Of a stretch of DNA of 64,000 nucleotides, positions 1-8,006 are shown piece after piece. The stretch comes from JANYHF01 sp031393505 (lineage in GTDB: Bacteria > Pseudomonadota > Alphaproteobacteria > Rhizobiales > Hyphomicrobiaceae). Made by a program: the position numbers and the translations under genes. The stretch lies in NCBI GenBank assembly GCA_031393505.1, contig JANMVX010000102.1, forward strand, positions 70,952-134,951, in the 5' to 3' direction. Positions within the stretch are counted from its first letter, which is position 1; every line of letters starts with the position of its first letter. The notes under the pieces are model-generated. The model made no database searches, was not told the origin of the DNA, and was given only the letters and a program-made list of their open reading frames with translations.

Positions 1-511
1 CGTTGATCAGGTGGCGGTTCGGCAGGATGATCGGTTTGCCTGACATGCGGCCGGAGAGCTTCAGGAAGGCGATGACCGATCCCGTGAAGGTGATGGCGCC
101 GATGGCGACGCCCAGCGACATTTCTATGAGGCTCTGGGTGGCGATACCGCCGGGGACCGAAATTCCAAAGGCGTCGGGGGCTGTCACCGCGCCAGCGGCG
201 ACGAACACGGCAGCGAGGCCCACCAGCGAGTGGAAAGCGGCGACCAGCTCGGGCATCGCCGTCATGGGGATTTGGCGCGCGATGTACGCGCCGACGCCGC
301 CGCCCGCGCCGAGGCCGAGCAGGATCAGGAACCAGGTGAGCACGCCGTGGTCGCCCATCTGCGACAGCGTGGTCAGCACCGCGATGGTCATGCCGATCAT
401 GCCGTAGCGGTTGCCGGCCTGGCTCGACGCAGGACTGGAAAGTCCGCGCAAGGCAAGGATGAACAGGATGCCGGAGACCAGATAGAGCAGGGCGGCGAGA
501 TTGGGGGACAT
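1..511 (-). CDS. pntB: NAD(P) transhydrogenase subunit beta, partial (N-terminal part)
   Basis: Inner-membrane subunit of the proton-translocating transhydrogenase, which moves hydride between NADH and NADP+ using the proton gradient. The frame opens at ATG 511 (protein starts MSPNLAALLYLVSG) and runs off the left edge without a stop, so only about 170 residues are seen. They are hydrophobic, with several membrane helices, and include GMIGMTIAVLTTL and AFHSLVGLAAVFVAAG, typical of the PntB N-terminus. A GGAG lies upstream of the ATG. It is the last gene of a pntA1-pntA2-pntB operon and is separated from pntA2 by a palindromic repeat. Identification is secure; the NADP-binding domain lies outside the window. 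Confidence 0.93.
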   Translation of the reverse strand, partial: MSPNLAALLYLVSGILFILALRGLSSPASSQAGNRYGMIGMTIAVLTTLSQMGDHGVLTWFLILLGLGAGGGVGAYIARQIPMTAMPELVAAFHSLVGLAAVFVAAGAVTAPDAFGISVPGGIATQSLIEMSLGVAIGAITFTGSVIAFLKLSGRMSGKPIILPNRHLIN

Positions 512-534
512 GGGCGGGGGCTCCGGAGGAGTCT

Positions 535-631
535 AAGTCGTGAAGTCGTGAAATCGCCAAGTCGTGAAATCGTGAAGGCATGTGCAAAAGGCCGCCCGAT
601 TTGGCGACTTCACGACTTCACCATTTCACGC
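535..631. repeat. Palindromic element, family A copy 1 (8-bp tandem units)
   Basis: The left arm is five tandem 8-bp units of the form TCGTGAAR or TCGCCAAG. The right arm, from about 600, is its approximate reverse complement (TTGGCGACTTCACGACTTCA). The two arms can form one long hairpin of about 97 bp. It lies directly after the pntA2 stop, between pntA2 and pntB. A second copy of the same family sits inside the pntA2 leader. Confidence 0.85.
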
Positions 632-632
632 C

Positions 633-1115
633 TTACTTCTCTTTCTTCTTATACATCGCCAGCATCCGCGCCGTGACCAGGAAGCCGCCGAAGATGTTCA
701 CGGAGGCCAGCGCCACGGCGAGTACGCCGAAGACCTTGGCCAGGATCGATCCCGACGCGATCAGGGGCACGCCGACCGCCAAAAGCGCGCCGACGACGAT
801 CACGGAGGAAATGGCGTTGGTGACCGACATCAGCGGGGTATGCAGCGCGGGCGTCACCGACCAGACGACGTAGTAGCCGACGAAAATGGCCATGGCGAAG
901 ACGGCGAGGCGGTAGATCAGCGGGTCGACATCGCCGCCGGCGCCTTCGGAGGCGAAGGCGGGGGAGGCTAGGGCGACGACTGCGAGCGCTGCCAAGCTAA
1001 CAAGACGTGAAGTCGTGAAGTCGCCAAATCGCCAAGTCGGGCGAAAACTGATGGAGGCGGGACGTTTTACGATTTCACGACTTGGCGACTTCACGATTTC
1101 ACGACTCTTCTTCAT
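633..1115 (-). CDS. pntA2: NAD(P) transhydrogenase subunit alpha part 2, with a repeat-derived insertion near the N-terminus
   Basis: Membrane-spanning alpha-2 subunit of the split transhydrogenase. The core DPLIYRLAVFAMAIFVGYYV, VWSVTPALHTPLMSVTNAIS and following helices match the family well. The start is ATG 1115, which overlaps the pntA1 stop as ATGA, so translation is probably coupled. After MKK comes about 35 residues encoded by a palindromic repeat, including the octapeptide SREIVKSP followed by SREIVKRP. A signal-peptide-like stretch ending in ASPAFA and then the conserved core follow. The repeat looks like an in-frame insertion into a leader that was originally MKK plus a hydrophobic segment. 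The protein is 160 residues, long for the family. Identity is firm; whether the inserted leader is processed is unknown. Confidence 0.93.
   Translation of the reverse strand: MKKSREIVKSPSREIVKRPASISFRPTWRFGDFTTSRLVSLAALAVVALASPAFASEGAGGDVDPLIYRLAVFAMAIFVGYYVVWSVTPALHTPLMSVTNAISSVIVVGALLAVGVPLIASGSILAKVFGVLAVALASVNIFGGFLVTARMLAMYKKKEK
1003..1107. repeat. Palindromic element, family A copy 2, inside the pntA2 coding region
   Basis: Same 8-bp unit family as the element at 535-631: arms of TCGTGAAR/TCGCCAAR units facing each other around a short unique centre (about 1041-1066). The element stays in frame through codons 4 to about 39 of pntA2. Because the unit is 8 bp, three units give an eight-residue protein repeat. 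This resembles palindromic elements known to insert within genes, such as the Rickettsia palindromic elements, but the sequence family is different. Confidence 0.85.
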
Positions 1116-2254
1116 ATCTCACCCTTCGGTTGCAACGCCGGATGCACGATCTTGCCGCCCTGCGTCACCAGCGTGCCCTTGATGATCTCGTCGTCCCAGT
1201 TGATCTTTAGCGTGTCGGCGTCCTTCTCGATCAAGGGATCGAGAAAATTCAGAAGGTTCTTGGCATAGAGGCTAGAGGCGTTCACCGCCACCTCGCCCGC
1301 CAGGTTCGCCGGCCCATGGATGCGCACGCCGTTGTGCTCTACCGTCTCACCGAGCTTGGCCATTTCGCAATTGCCGCCGCGCTCCACCGCCATGTCGATG
1401 ATGACGGAGCCCGGCTTCATGCTTTCGACCATGGCGCGGGTGATCAGGCGCGGGGCGGGGCGGCCGGGGATCAGCGCCGTGGTGATGACGATGTCCTGCG
1501 TCGCGATATGCTTGGTCGTCAGCTCGGCCTGCAGCTTCTGATACTCGGGCGACATCGGCTTGGCGTAGCCGGCCGTCGTCTCGGCCTGCTTGAATTCCTC
1601 GTTCTCGACCGCGATGAATTTTGCGCCCAGCGAGGCCACCTGCTCTTTGGCGGCGGGGCGCACGTCGGTCGCCGTTACAACGGCACCAAGGCGGCGGCCG
1701 GTGGCGATGGCCTGCAATCCGGCGACGCCCACACCCATGACAAAGAGCTTTGCGGCAGGCACTGTGCCGGCCGCCGTCATCATCATCGGCAGCGCGCGCT
1801 GGAACATAGCGGCGGCGTCGACCACGGCTTTGTAGCCGGCGAGGTTCGACTGCGACGACAGCACGTCCATGGACTGCGCGCGCGAAATGCGCGGCATCAG
1901 CTCCATGGCGAAACTTGTCAGCCCCGCCCCCGCGATGGCGTCCAGCCCCGCGCGGTCGCCGAACGGCTCCAGCATGGCGGCGATCACGGCGCCTTTCTTC
2001 AGGCCCGAGATGTCTTCGGCGCTGGGCCGGCCCACTTTCAGGAACACATCGGCCGCCCCGCGAACCTCGCCGGCATTTGCCGACACCGTCGCTCCCGCCG
2101 CTGTGTAATCCGCGTCGAGAAAGCGCGATTTCAGCCCCGCCCCGCTCTCGATCAGAACCCGGCAACCCTTTTGCACCAGCTTCTTCACTGTTTCCGGGCT
2201 GAGGCCGATGCGCGGCTCGTTGGCAGCCTCGGCCGTGGCGGCAATCGTAAGCAT
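1112..2254 (-). CDS. pntA1: NAD(P) transhydrogenase subunit alpha part 1
   Basis: Soluble NAD(H)-binding domain I of the transhydrogenase, 380 residues, the usual length for the split alphaproteobacterial form. It has the AlaDH/PNT N-terminal region (starting ANEPRIGLSPETVKKL), the signature RAQSMDVLSSQSNLAGYKAV, and a Rossmann loop VMGVGVAGLQAIATGRRLGA. It is first of the three pnt genes and overlaps pntA2 by 4 bp. The coxIV gene lies 58 bp upstream on the same strand and may be co-transcribed. Confidence 0.96.
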   Translation of the reverse strand: MLTIAATAEAANEPRIGLSPETVKKLVQKGCRVLIESGAGLKSRFLDADYTAAGATVSANAGEVRGAADVFLKVGRPSAEDISGLKKGAVIAAMLEPFGDRAGLDAIAGAGLTSFAMELMPRISRAQSMDVLSSQSNLAGYKAVVDAAAMFQRALPMMMTAAGTVPAAKLFVMGVGVAGLQAIATGRRLGAVVTATDVRPAAKEQVASLGAKFIAVENEEFKQAETTAGYAKPMSPEYQKLQAELTTKHIATQDIVITTALIPGRPAPRLITRAMVESMKPGSVIIDMAVERGGNCEMAKLGETVEHNGVRIHGPANLAGEVAVNASSLYAKNLLNFLDPLIEKDADTLKINWDDEIIKGTLVTQGGKIVHPALQPKGEI

Positions 2255-2312
2255 CGCGGGCTCCGCGTGGGGCTAAGCGCTGGACAATGGGGGGCGTTGT
2301 GGGAAGGGGCGG

Positions 2313-2456
2313 CTAGACTAGAAATATCCGCATCAAAACCAGTATGATGGCGAGCAGGACCGAGCCCCAGAATGCTGCATTGATAAAAGAACGATACGTG
2401 TCGAAATGGGCGCGGTAGTCCATGGCCGGATGGCCCTTGCTGGTGTCGATCTGCAT
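2313..2456 (-). CDS. aa3-type cytochrome c oxidase subunit IV (small)
   Basis: A 47-residue protein beginning MQIDTSKGHPAMDYRAHFDT, followed by one membrane helix (AAFWGSVLLAIILVLMRIF). This is the pattern of the bacterial aa3-type cytochrome c oxidase subunit IV family: a short soluble head carrying GHPAMDYxxHxxTY, then a single transmembrane helix. A GAGGAG ribosome-binding site lies just upstream of ATG 2456. Its position upstream of pntA1 is a frequent arrangement in Alphaproteobacteria. The stop is TAG at 2313-2315. Confidence 0.9.
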   Translation of the reverse strand: MQIDTSKGHPAMDYRAHFDTYRSFINAAFWGSVLLAIILVLMRIFLV

Positions 2457-2715
2457 GGCGGTCTCCTCGAATGTCTGCATCGGCCCAGCTGAAATTCGGC
2501 GGCCGACGCGAAATCCCGCCTGTCATAAGCCCATTCGCGACCTTGCCGCAATTGTCTTGCGCCTGTCGGCGACGATTTTGCGCGCGGCGGGATGGCCACA
2601 GCTCCACAGCTTGCGGTTGTCCCATGTTCGGCCAAGCAGATTGGCGCCACAATTGGAATGTTGCGCTTCTCCCGCGTGCGGCCAAACCGGCTGCCGCAAT
2701 CCACGGGGGCATTAC

Positions 2716-3315
2716 ATGTCGAAATCTGCAGGTCTGTTCGCTGCCATATTTGCGTTTACAACCTTAGCCGCACTGCCCGCCCGCGCCGATTTCAAAGTGC
2801 CGGACGACGAGGCGGCCAAGCTGAAGGCCTGCGAAAAATCGGTCTGCGAGCTGATCGTCAAGAAGGCCCCCGCGGATGGGCAGATGACCTGCGATGTGTC
2901 CAAAACCTGGGGCCATCAGTTCATCGAGGACGGCATCAAGGAGAAGGCGTTCAAATGGGGCCTGGGCGACGCGCGCTGTACGCTAAAACTCGATATCGGC
3001 CGCGACGTGCTGGTCAAAGCGCTCACGGAGGCCGATTACGTGCTCGACATGCCGCCGCACACCGCCTCGTGCGATGCCGAGACCGGCGGCAGCATTACCT
3101 CGGTGAAGATCACATTGGCGCCCAAGATCACGTTCAAAGGTGGCGTCGCAACGTCGGCGTCGCTCGGCGTGGGCGAGATTGACGCGCCTGCGGCCGTGAA
3201 AGCCGTGATCTGGTCCGCGGCCAAGATCGAGGATACGGTGGGTCTGTTCCACAAGCAGATGCTGAAAGAGATCAATGGCTTCGTGAGCAAACGGTGCCCC
3301 GAGGCGGTGAAATAG
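2716..3315 (+). CDS. Secreted protein of unknown function, paralogue 1 of a tandem pair
   Basis: Predicted periplasmic protein of 199 residues with signal peptide MSKSAGLFAAIFAFTTLAAL followed by PARAD. The mature part has seven cysteines, including C-E-K-S-V-C near the N-terminus and a C-terminal SKRC. A middle segment with APKITFKGGVATSASLGVG recurs as APKIEIKGGKAVKASPGMG in the next gene. The open frame extends further upstream, but the start at 2716 places the signal peptide correctly. The next gene follows after 9 bp, so the two are probably one operon that arose by tandem duplication. I do not recognise a named family. Confidence 0.75.
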   Translation: MSKSAGLFAAIFAFTTLAALPARADFKVPDDEAAKLKACEKSVCELIVKKAPADGQMTCDVSKTWGHQFIEDGIKEKAFKWGLGDARCTLKLDIGRDVLVKALTEADYVLDMPPHTASCDAETGGSITSVKITLAPKITFKGGVATSASLGVGEIDAPAAVKAVIWSAAKIEDTVGLFHKQMLKEINGFVSKRCPEAVK

Positions 3316-3324
3316 GGACGGTCG

Positions 3325-3906
3325 ATGGTTTGGCGGTGCAGGGTTGTTTTGCTGTCCGTATTCGGCTTGGCGTCGATGGCTGCTGCATGGGCCGAAGACG
3401 TCAAGCCGGCCGTCAGCGCGCAAACGCCGCTGCAGCAGGAGGCCGACTGCTGGGCCCAGTTCATGGAGTCCGACAGCAAAGAGATCGCTTGCGGTTTCCC
3501 CGCGCTGATGGAGGAAGAAGACCGCGCCAAAATCGCCAAGCTGACGCGCCAGCTGTTCAAGGACGCCTCCTGCCAGATCACCATCAAGCTGGAGCGGGCG
3601 ATCATCGATGACGCGGTGAAGTCGCCGGATCTGTCGTTCGTCACGCCCCCGCAGCCGGTCGCCTGCGAGGTCAAGACCAGCCGGGGCGATGTGCCGGTGG
3701 CCTTCACCTTCGCGCCCAAAATCGAGATCAAGGGCGGCAAGGCCGTAAAGGCCTCGCCGGGCATGGGCAACGTGACCGGCGTCAATTCCTGGCTGGCCTG
3801 GCCGGTGGTGGCCTATGTGAACTCGGCTGGGTCGATACAGGACGTGATGCTGCGGGTCGTGAACGCGTATCTGGAGCGGAAGCGGACGACGGCGGCGGGG
3901 CAGTAG
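3325..3906 (+). CDS. Secreted protein of unknown function, paralogue 2
   Basis: 193-residue predicted periplasmic protein with a signal peptide (hydrophobic VVLLSVFGLASMAAA, cleaved near AWAED). It shares the overall layout of the preceding gene: an N-terminal cysteine pair region, a central DASCQITIKLERAIIDDAV resembling DARCTLKLDIGRDVLVKAL, the APKIxxKGGxAxxAS motif, and a C-terminal helix. Only nine bases separate it from the upstream paralogue. Function is unknown. The pairing suggests a secreted binding or structural role, but that is inference. Confidence 0.72.
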   Translation: MVWRCRVVLLSVFGLASMAAAWAEDVKPAVSAQTPLQQEADCWAQFMESDSKEIACGFPALMEEEDRAKIAKLTRQLFKDASCQITIKLERAIIDDAVKSPDLSFVTPPQPVACEVKTSRGDVPVAFTFAPKIEIKGGKAVKASPGMGNVTGVNSWLAWPVVAYVNSAGSIQDVMLRVVNAYLERKRTTAAGQ

Positions 3907-3954
3907 TCTGGTGGCCCCGTGGTTTTGGCCAGGGCCACCAGGGCGGTCGTATCA

Positions 3955-4557
3955 CTAGTCCCGGTCGGGCTGGCCAGTGATGTCAATGTCGCCGTCGTGG
4001 TCATTGTCGTTGGTTTTGACGGCTTTGCGCTTCTCGGTCACTGATACGGGACCTGCGCCCGCATCGACGGCGACGAACCCTGCGGCGTCCTTGGACAGAC
4101 CCACCGCCGCCACCTTCGGCGTCACGATCAGGCGCGACCACATGCCGGCGCCGGTGTGGCCTGGCAGGTTGCAGAACAGCAGATAGGATCCAGGCTTCAG
4201 CGCGAGCTTGGTGGTCTTGCTGCCGTCGGGACCCATATCGCCAAGTTCGACGATGCCCTTGAGCTTCTTCTCGTCGATCGACTTGCCGTCGGCGGTTTTC
4301 GGCAGGTCCTTGGGCTCCAGGTCGGTCTTGACCATCAGCACTTCGTGGTCGTGGCCAAGGTTGGAGCCGTTGTGGGCAAGGAAAGTCACTTTGCCGGCGC
4401 TGACGGTCTGGACGTTGGCCTCAAGCGCCATCTTGCCGCCGGTCAGATCCTGGGTCTCCAGGCTGATGGTGCGGGACGGGTCGGCGGCAAAGGCAGGCGC
4501 CGCCAGGCTCAAGACAGCGAGGCTCGCGGCCAAAAAGGCCGTTGCGTGTTTGCTCAT
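3955..4557 (-). CDS. Periplasmic cupredoxin-like blue copper protein with an acidic C-terminal tail
   Basis: 200 residues. Signal peptide ends in LAAPAFAA. The cupredoxin core has an upstream histidine region (HNGSNLGHDHEVLMV) and the downstream ligand loop YLLFCNLPGHTGAGM, giving the Cys, His and Met ligands of a type-1 copper site. It probably transfers electrons in the periplasm or handles copper. The last 25 residues carry NDNDHDGDID, a DxDxDG pattern like a calcium-binding loop, which is unusual on a small cupredoxin. The gene is convergent with the secreted paralogue pair and is monocistronic. Confidence 0.85.
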   Translation of the reverse strand: MSKHATAFLAASLAVLSLAAPAFAADPSRTISLETQDLTGGKMALEANVQTVSAGKVTFLAHNGSNLGHDHEVLMVKTDLEPKDLPKTADGKSIDEKKLKGIVELGDMGPDGSKTTKLALKPGSYLLFCNLPGHTGAGMWSRLIVTPKVAAVGLSKDAAGFVAVDAGAGPVSVTEKRKAVKTNDNDHDGDIDITGQPDRD

Positions 4558-4720
4558 GGTCAGTCTCCGTATTGTGCAATCGGATCATCATGTTGCGATC
4601 CGTGACCCGTTATGCGGGAGGCGACCTTGGGGGAAGGTTTACCAATTTATACGATTCGCCAAACCGAGCGCCGCAGAGATAACACGGTTGGTCTTGACAT
4701 CAGCTGCGTCTGAAATGGTG

Positions 4721-5338
4721 CTAGAGTTTAGCCGCGTCAAAGTCTGCCCAAATGCGATGCGCGATGATGCCCGTCGCATCGGCATCGAGTGGCATTGTCC
4801 GCAGCAAAGCGAACAGAGTCTCCGGGGTAACGCAGCCGTGGCGAACCAGCGCCAGATTGAACTCAAGGTCCTTTGGTCGACCAGCGGCATACTTCGACAG
4901 GACAAGGTCGTGAACATCGAGACAGAGGCCGGTCGCGCCAGCTGTGTTGGCGTTTCTGAGAGGTACCAGCCTTCTTTTCCAATGCTCCGGCAGAATGGCC
5001 GTCAGCGGCGAAACGCCGTGGGCGTAGTATCCATAAGTCTGATGGAATTGCGAAAGTTCGCCAATGGCGCCGTCAATATCATCGGCCCGGTCCGGGTGGT
5101 TGTGTGGAAACACGTCGGCTTCCAGAGATCGATACGCAATAGTCGGCAGCGCCATCTCTTGGGCGTGCACAGCTTGGCTACCAATCACGACGATTTCGGT
5201 GTCAGCCGAAATTGCGCTGGCCGCCCGGATAATATGTTCGAGCTGAAAACGATTCAGAAACGGCTCTGCGCTCGGTTTCGGTGAGAATTCCCGCGAACGG
5301 GCTGGACTGGCGCAAACGCTTTGCGTTTTCTGAGGCAC
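4721..5338 (-). CDS. Nucleotidyltransferase-like protein (DUF6036 type), likely toxin-side partner
   Basis: The recognisable domain starts at FQLEHIIRAASAISADTEIV, followed by VIGSQAVHAQ (the nucleotidyltransferase-fold GS motif) and SLEADVFPHNHPDRADDIDG (acidic residues). The family is DUF6036, related to AbiEii-type nucleotidyltransferases. ATG 5338 gives 205 residues, but the first ~27 have no family character and read through the neighbour's coding region. A CTG at 5257, just before NRFQLEH, fits the family start better, so the true start is uncertain. It overlaps the upstream small gene, which suggests translational coupling as in two-gene toxin-antitoxin loci. Confidence 0.7.
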   Translation of the reverse strand: MPQKTQSVCASPARSREFSPKPSAEPFLNRFQLEHIIRAASAISADTEIVVIGSQAVHAQEMALPTIAYRSLEADVFPHNHPDRADDIDGAIGELSQFHQTYGYYAHGVSPLTAILPEHWKRRLVPLRNANTAGATGLCLDVHDLVLSKYAAGRPKDLEFNLALVRHGCVTPETLFALLRTMPLDADATGIIAHRIWADFDAAKL

Positions 5339-5558
5339 TGGTCAAGATCGCGGAGATCTGATCGAGAGGGCCAGCAAGGATGGCCGCCCATTCCACGAGT
5401 GCGGGTGAGGTTCCGCCGCTTACGGTTTGCCAGCGCTGGATGTTGTCGCGAGCGATGGCCAAAAGTGCTGGATTCGCAGACAGTTTGTCAGCAATCAGTA
5501 CATGCAACGCAAGGCTGCGGTCATCAAGCCGGAGGTGATCGCTGGCATAGTTGCTCAT
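5202..5558 (-). CDS. Small protein paired with the nucleotidyltransferase (putative antitoxin)
   Basis: 118 residues from ATG 5558 (MSNYASDHLRLDDRSLALHV). It is mostly helical and soluble, ending SSPFAGILTETERRAVSESF plus a short tail. It lies immediately upstream of, and overlaps, the DUF6036 gene. I recall small proteins of this type beside DUF6036 nucleotidyltransferases in other Alphaproteobacteria, which would make the two a toxin-antitoxin-like or abortive-infection-like pair. No DNA-binding motif is obvious. The function call rests on gene order and overlap, not on a catalytic motif. Confidence 0.6.
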   Translation of the reverse strand: MSNYASDHLRLDDRSLALHVLIADKLSANPALLAIARDNIQRWQTVSGGTSPALVEWAAILAGPLDQISAILTSASENAKRLRQSSPFAGILTETERRAVSESFSARTYYPGGQRNFG

Positions 5559-5724
5559 GACCAAGAGTAACACAGGCCAGCTGGCGGCGGTACTGGCCTG
5601 ATGACGCCAAATTCACCCTGCTGACAAATCACTCCCGCCCCGCTACAACCCGCCTCCCGGCCCCGGCGACATCTCCGGCGGCCATCTTACCTGCATCGTA
5701 GGCAGCGAGTGAGAGGAGCATCCC

Positions 5725-7689
5725 ATGCCCGCTGACATCACCCTGACATTCCCCGACGGCAACAAGCGCGCCTTCAAGCCCGGCACCACCGGCAAGGACG
5801 TGGCCGAGAGCATCGCCAAATCGCTGGCCAAGAAGGCCGTGGCGATGAGCCTCGATGGCACGCTGGCCGATTTGGCCGATCCCATCGAAAAAAGCGCCGC
5901 CATTAAATTCATCATGCGCGAGGACGCCGAGGCCCTTGAGCTGATCCGGCACGACGCGGCCCATGTGCTGGCCGAGGCTGTGCAGGAGCTGTGGCCCGGC
6001 ACGCAGGTGACCATCGGCCCCGTGATCGAGAACGGGTTTTGGTACGACTTTGACAAGAAGACGCCGTTCCTGCCGGAAGACCTTCCCAGAATCGAAGCGC
6101 GCATGCGCGACATCATCAAGCGCAACAAGCCGTTTGTGAAAACGGTCATGGAGCGCGAGAAGGCCAAGGACTTCTTCAAGGCCAAGGGTGAGACCTACAA
6201 GATCGAGCTGATCGATTCCATCCCGGCGGATCAGCCGCTGAACTTCTACTCGCAGGGCGAGTGGATCGACCTTTGCCGCGGCCCGCATATGACGTCGACG
6301 GGACAGATCGGCAACGCCTTCAAGCTGATGCGGATTGCCGGCTCCTACTGGCGCGGCGACAGCACCAAGGCGCAGCTGCAGCGCGTCTACGGTACGGCGT
6401 GGGCGTCGGAAAAGGATCTCGCCACACATCTGACCAATCTGGAAGAGGCCGAAAAGCGCGACCATCGCAAAATCGGCCGCGAGATGAGTCTGTTCCACTT
6501 CCAGGACGATGCGCCGGGTACGGTGTTCTGGCATCCGAACGGCTGGACGCTGTTCCAGGGGCTGATCAGCTACATGCGCCGCCGTCAGCAGGTAGAAGGC
6601 TACGTCGAGGTGAATTCCCCGCAGTTGCTGGACAAATCACTCTGGGAGACGTCGGGCCACTGGGCGACCTATCACGAGCATATGTTCGTGACGGAAACGG
6701 AGGACCACCGCACATTCGCGCTGAAACCTATGAACTGCCCAGGCCACGTGCAGATTTTCAAGCACGGCCTCAAGAGCTATAAGGAACTGCCGATAAAGAT
6801 CGCCGAATTCGGCTGTGTGCATCGCTATGAGCCGTCGGGCGCGCTGCACGGTCTTATGCGCGTGCGCGCTTTTACCCAGGACGATGCGCATATTTTCTGT
6901 ACGGAAGATCAAATCGAGGAAGAAAGCCTGAAGGTCAATGACTTCATGCTCTCGATCTACAAGGATTATGGCTTTGAGGACGTGCACATCAAACTCGCCA
7001 CGCGCCCCGAAAAGCGCGTCGGCGAGGATGCGTTGTGGGACAAGGCCGAGACGGCGATGAAGAAAGTGCTCGATAAGGTCGGGCAGATCTCCAACCGCGT
7101 GAAGACCTCCATTGCCGAGGGCGACGGCGCCTTCTACGGGCCAAAATTCGAGTACCACTTGAAGGACGCCATCGGGCGCACTTGGCAGTGCGGCACCAAC
7201 CAGGTGGATTTCAATCTGCCGGGCCGCTTCGGGGCGTTCTACATCGATGCGGCTGGCGCCAAGCAGGTGCCGGTGATGCTGCATCGCGCCATGTTCGGCT
7301 CGCTGGAACGCTTCACGGGCATCCTGATCGAGAACACGGCGGGGCATCTGCCGCTGTGGCTCGCTCCGGTCCAGGCCGTGGTAGCGCCGATCGTGTCGGA
7401 TGCGGATGCGTATGCGGTGGAAGTGCTCGCGGAGTTGCGACAGGCCGGCGTTCGCGCGGAGACCGATCTGCGCAACGAGAAGATCAACTACAAGGTGCGC
7501 GAGCACTCGCTAGCCAAAGTGCCGGTGATCCTGGTGGTCGGCAAGCGCGAGGCCGAGGAACAAACAGTGTCGATCCGCCGGCTGGGCTCGCAGGAGCAGG
7601 TGATCATGAAGTTGGATGACGCGGTGGCCATGCTGGTCAAGGACGGGATCGCGCCGGATCTGGTGCGGGCAGGAAAAAGGGCGGCATGA
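5725..7689 (+). CDS. thrS: Threonine--tRNA ligase
   Basis: Class II aminoacyl-tRNA synthetase charging tRNA-Thr, 654 residues, full length. The order is an N-terminal TGS domain (about 1-65), an editing domain with the HDAAHVLAEA histidine motif, the catalytic core containing MNCPGHVQIF (zinc-ligand Cys) and GALHGLMRVRAFTQDDAHIF (motif 2), and a C-terminal anticodon-binding domain starting near LPLWLAPVQAVV. A GAGAGGAG ribosome-binding site lies before ATG 5725. The gene is monocistronic. Confidence 0.97.
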   Translation: MPADITLTFPDGNKRAFKPGTTGKDVAESIAKSLAKKAVAMSLDGTLADLADPIEKSAAIKFIMREDAEALELIRHDAAHVLAEAVQELWPGTQVTIGPVIENGFWYDFDKKTPFLPEDLPRIEARMRDIIKRNKPFVKTVMEREKAKDFFKAKGETYKIELIDSIPADQPLNFYSQGEWIDLCRGPHMTSTGQIGNAFKLMRIAGSYWRGDSTKAQLQRVYGTAWASEKDLATHLTNLEEAEKRDHRKIGREMSLFHFQDDAPGTVFWHPNGWTLFQGLISYMRRRQQVEGYVEVNSPQLLDKSLWETSGHWATYHEHMFVTETEDHRTFALKPMNCPGHVQIFKHGLKSYKELPIKIAEFGCVHRYEPSGALHGLMRVRAFTQDDAHIFCTEDQIEEESLKVNDFMLSIYKDYGFEDVHIKLATRPEKRVGEDALWDKAETAMKKVLDKVGQISNRVKTSIAEGDGAFYGPKFEYHLKDAIGRTWQCGTNQVDFNLPGRFGAFYIDAAGAKQVPVMLHRAMFGSLERFTGILIENTAGHLPLWLAPVQAVVAPIVSDADAYAVEVLAELRQAGVRAETDLRNEKINYKVREHSLAKVPVILVVGKREAEEQTVSIRRLGSQEQVIMKLDDAVAMLVKDGIAPDLVRAGKRAA

Positions 7690-7719
7690 GGTCAGGGCAG
7701 CGTTCCAATGTTCCCAACC

Positions 7720-7908
7720 GCTTCCCGGAATTTGACGCGCCCTTTGCGCGGCAAATATCCGGGACCTTTACCTGGTGCAGGTGCGACCGGTTGGTGCAGC
7801 GCCCGCAGTTACAGCGCTCGCGGCCAGTGCGTTGGCTCCTTCCAGCAGGTAAGGATCCCGGATATTCCGCGCGCGAAGAAAGAGCGCGCCGAATTCCGGG
7901 AAGCGTGG
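7720..7908. repeat. REPIN-like double hairpin (family B) interrupting a vapC gene
   Basis: Two arms of roughly 58 bp face each other: 7720-7777 and 7843-7906, with about 65 bp between. Each arm is itself a hairpin with ends CCCGGA and TCCGGG enclosing a GCGC-rich stem. Two inverted REP-like units around a spacer is the definition of a REPIN. The element lies where the body of the adjacent vapC toxin should be. Confidence 0.8.
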
Positions 7909-8006
7909 GGGCAGTTCTGGTCAAATTGGGAAGGCGCAGTTTGCTCAACTGGTCTTGGCCGCCGCTGCTCAGAAACGACGTTTGTGTCCAGAAACCATCC
8001 GCTCAC
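7809..8006 (-). pseudogene. VapC-type PIN-domain toxin, truncated remnant
   Basis: The frame opens at GTG 8006, overlapping the antitoxin stop as GTGA, the usual vapBC coupling. It encodes VSGWFLDTNVVSEQRRPRP, the classic VapC N-terminus with the first catalytic Asp (LDTN). After about 20 codons PIN-domain similarity stops and the frame continues through non-homologous sequence and the REPIN-like element to a stop at 7809. A full VapC is about 130-140 residues, so the remaining acidic residues are missing and the toxin is almost certainly inactive. Confidence 0.8.

Noticed and set aside
535..1107. Possible CRISPR-like repeats near pnt genes
   Set aside because: The repeated units are 8 bp and palindromic, with no spacers of constant length.
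1316..2347. A 343-codon plus-strand frame opposite pntA1
   Set aside because: Shadow of the transhydrogenase gene, no domain evidence.
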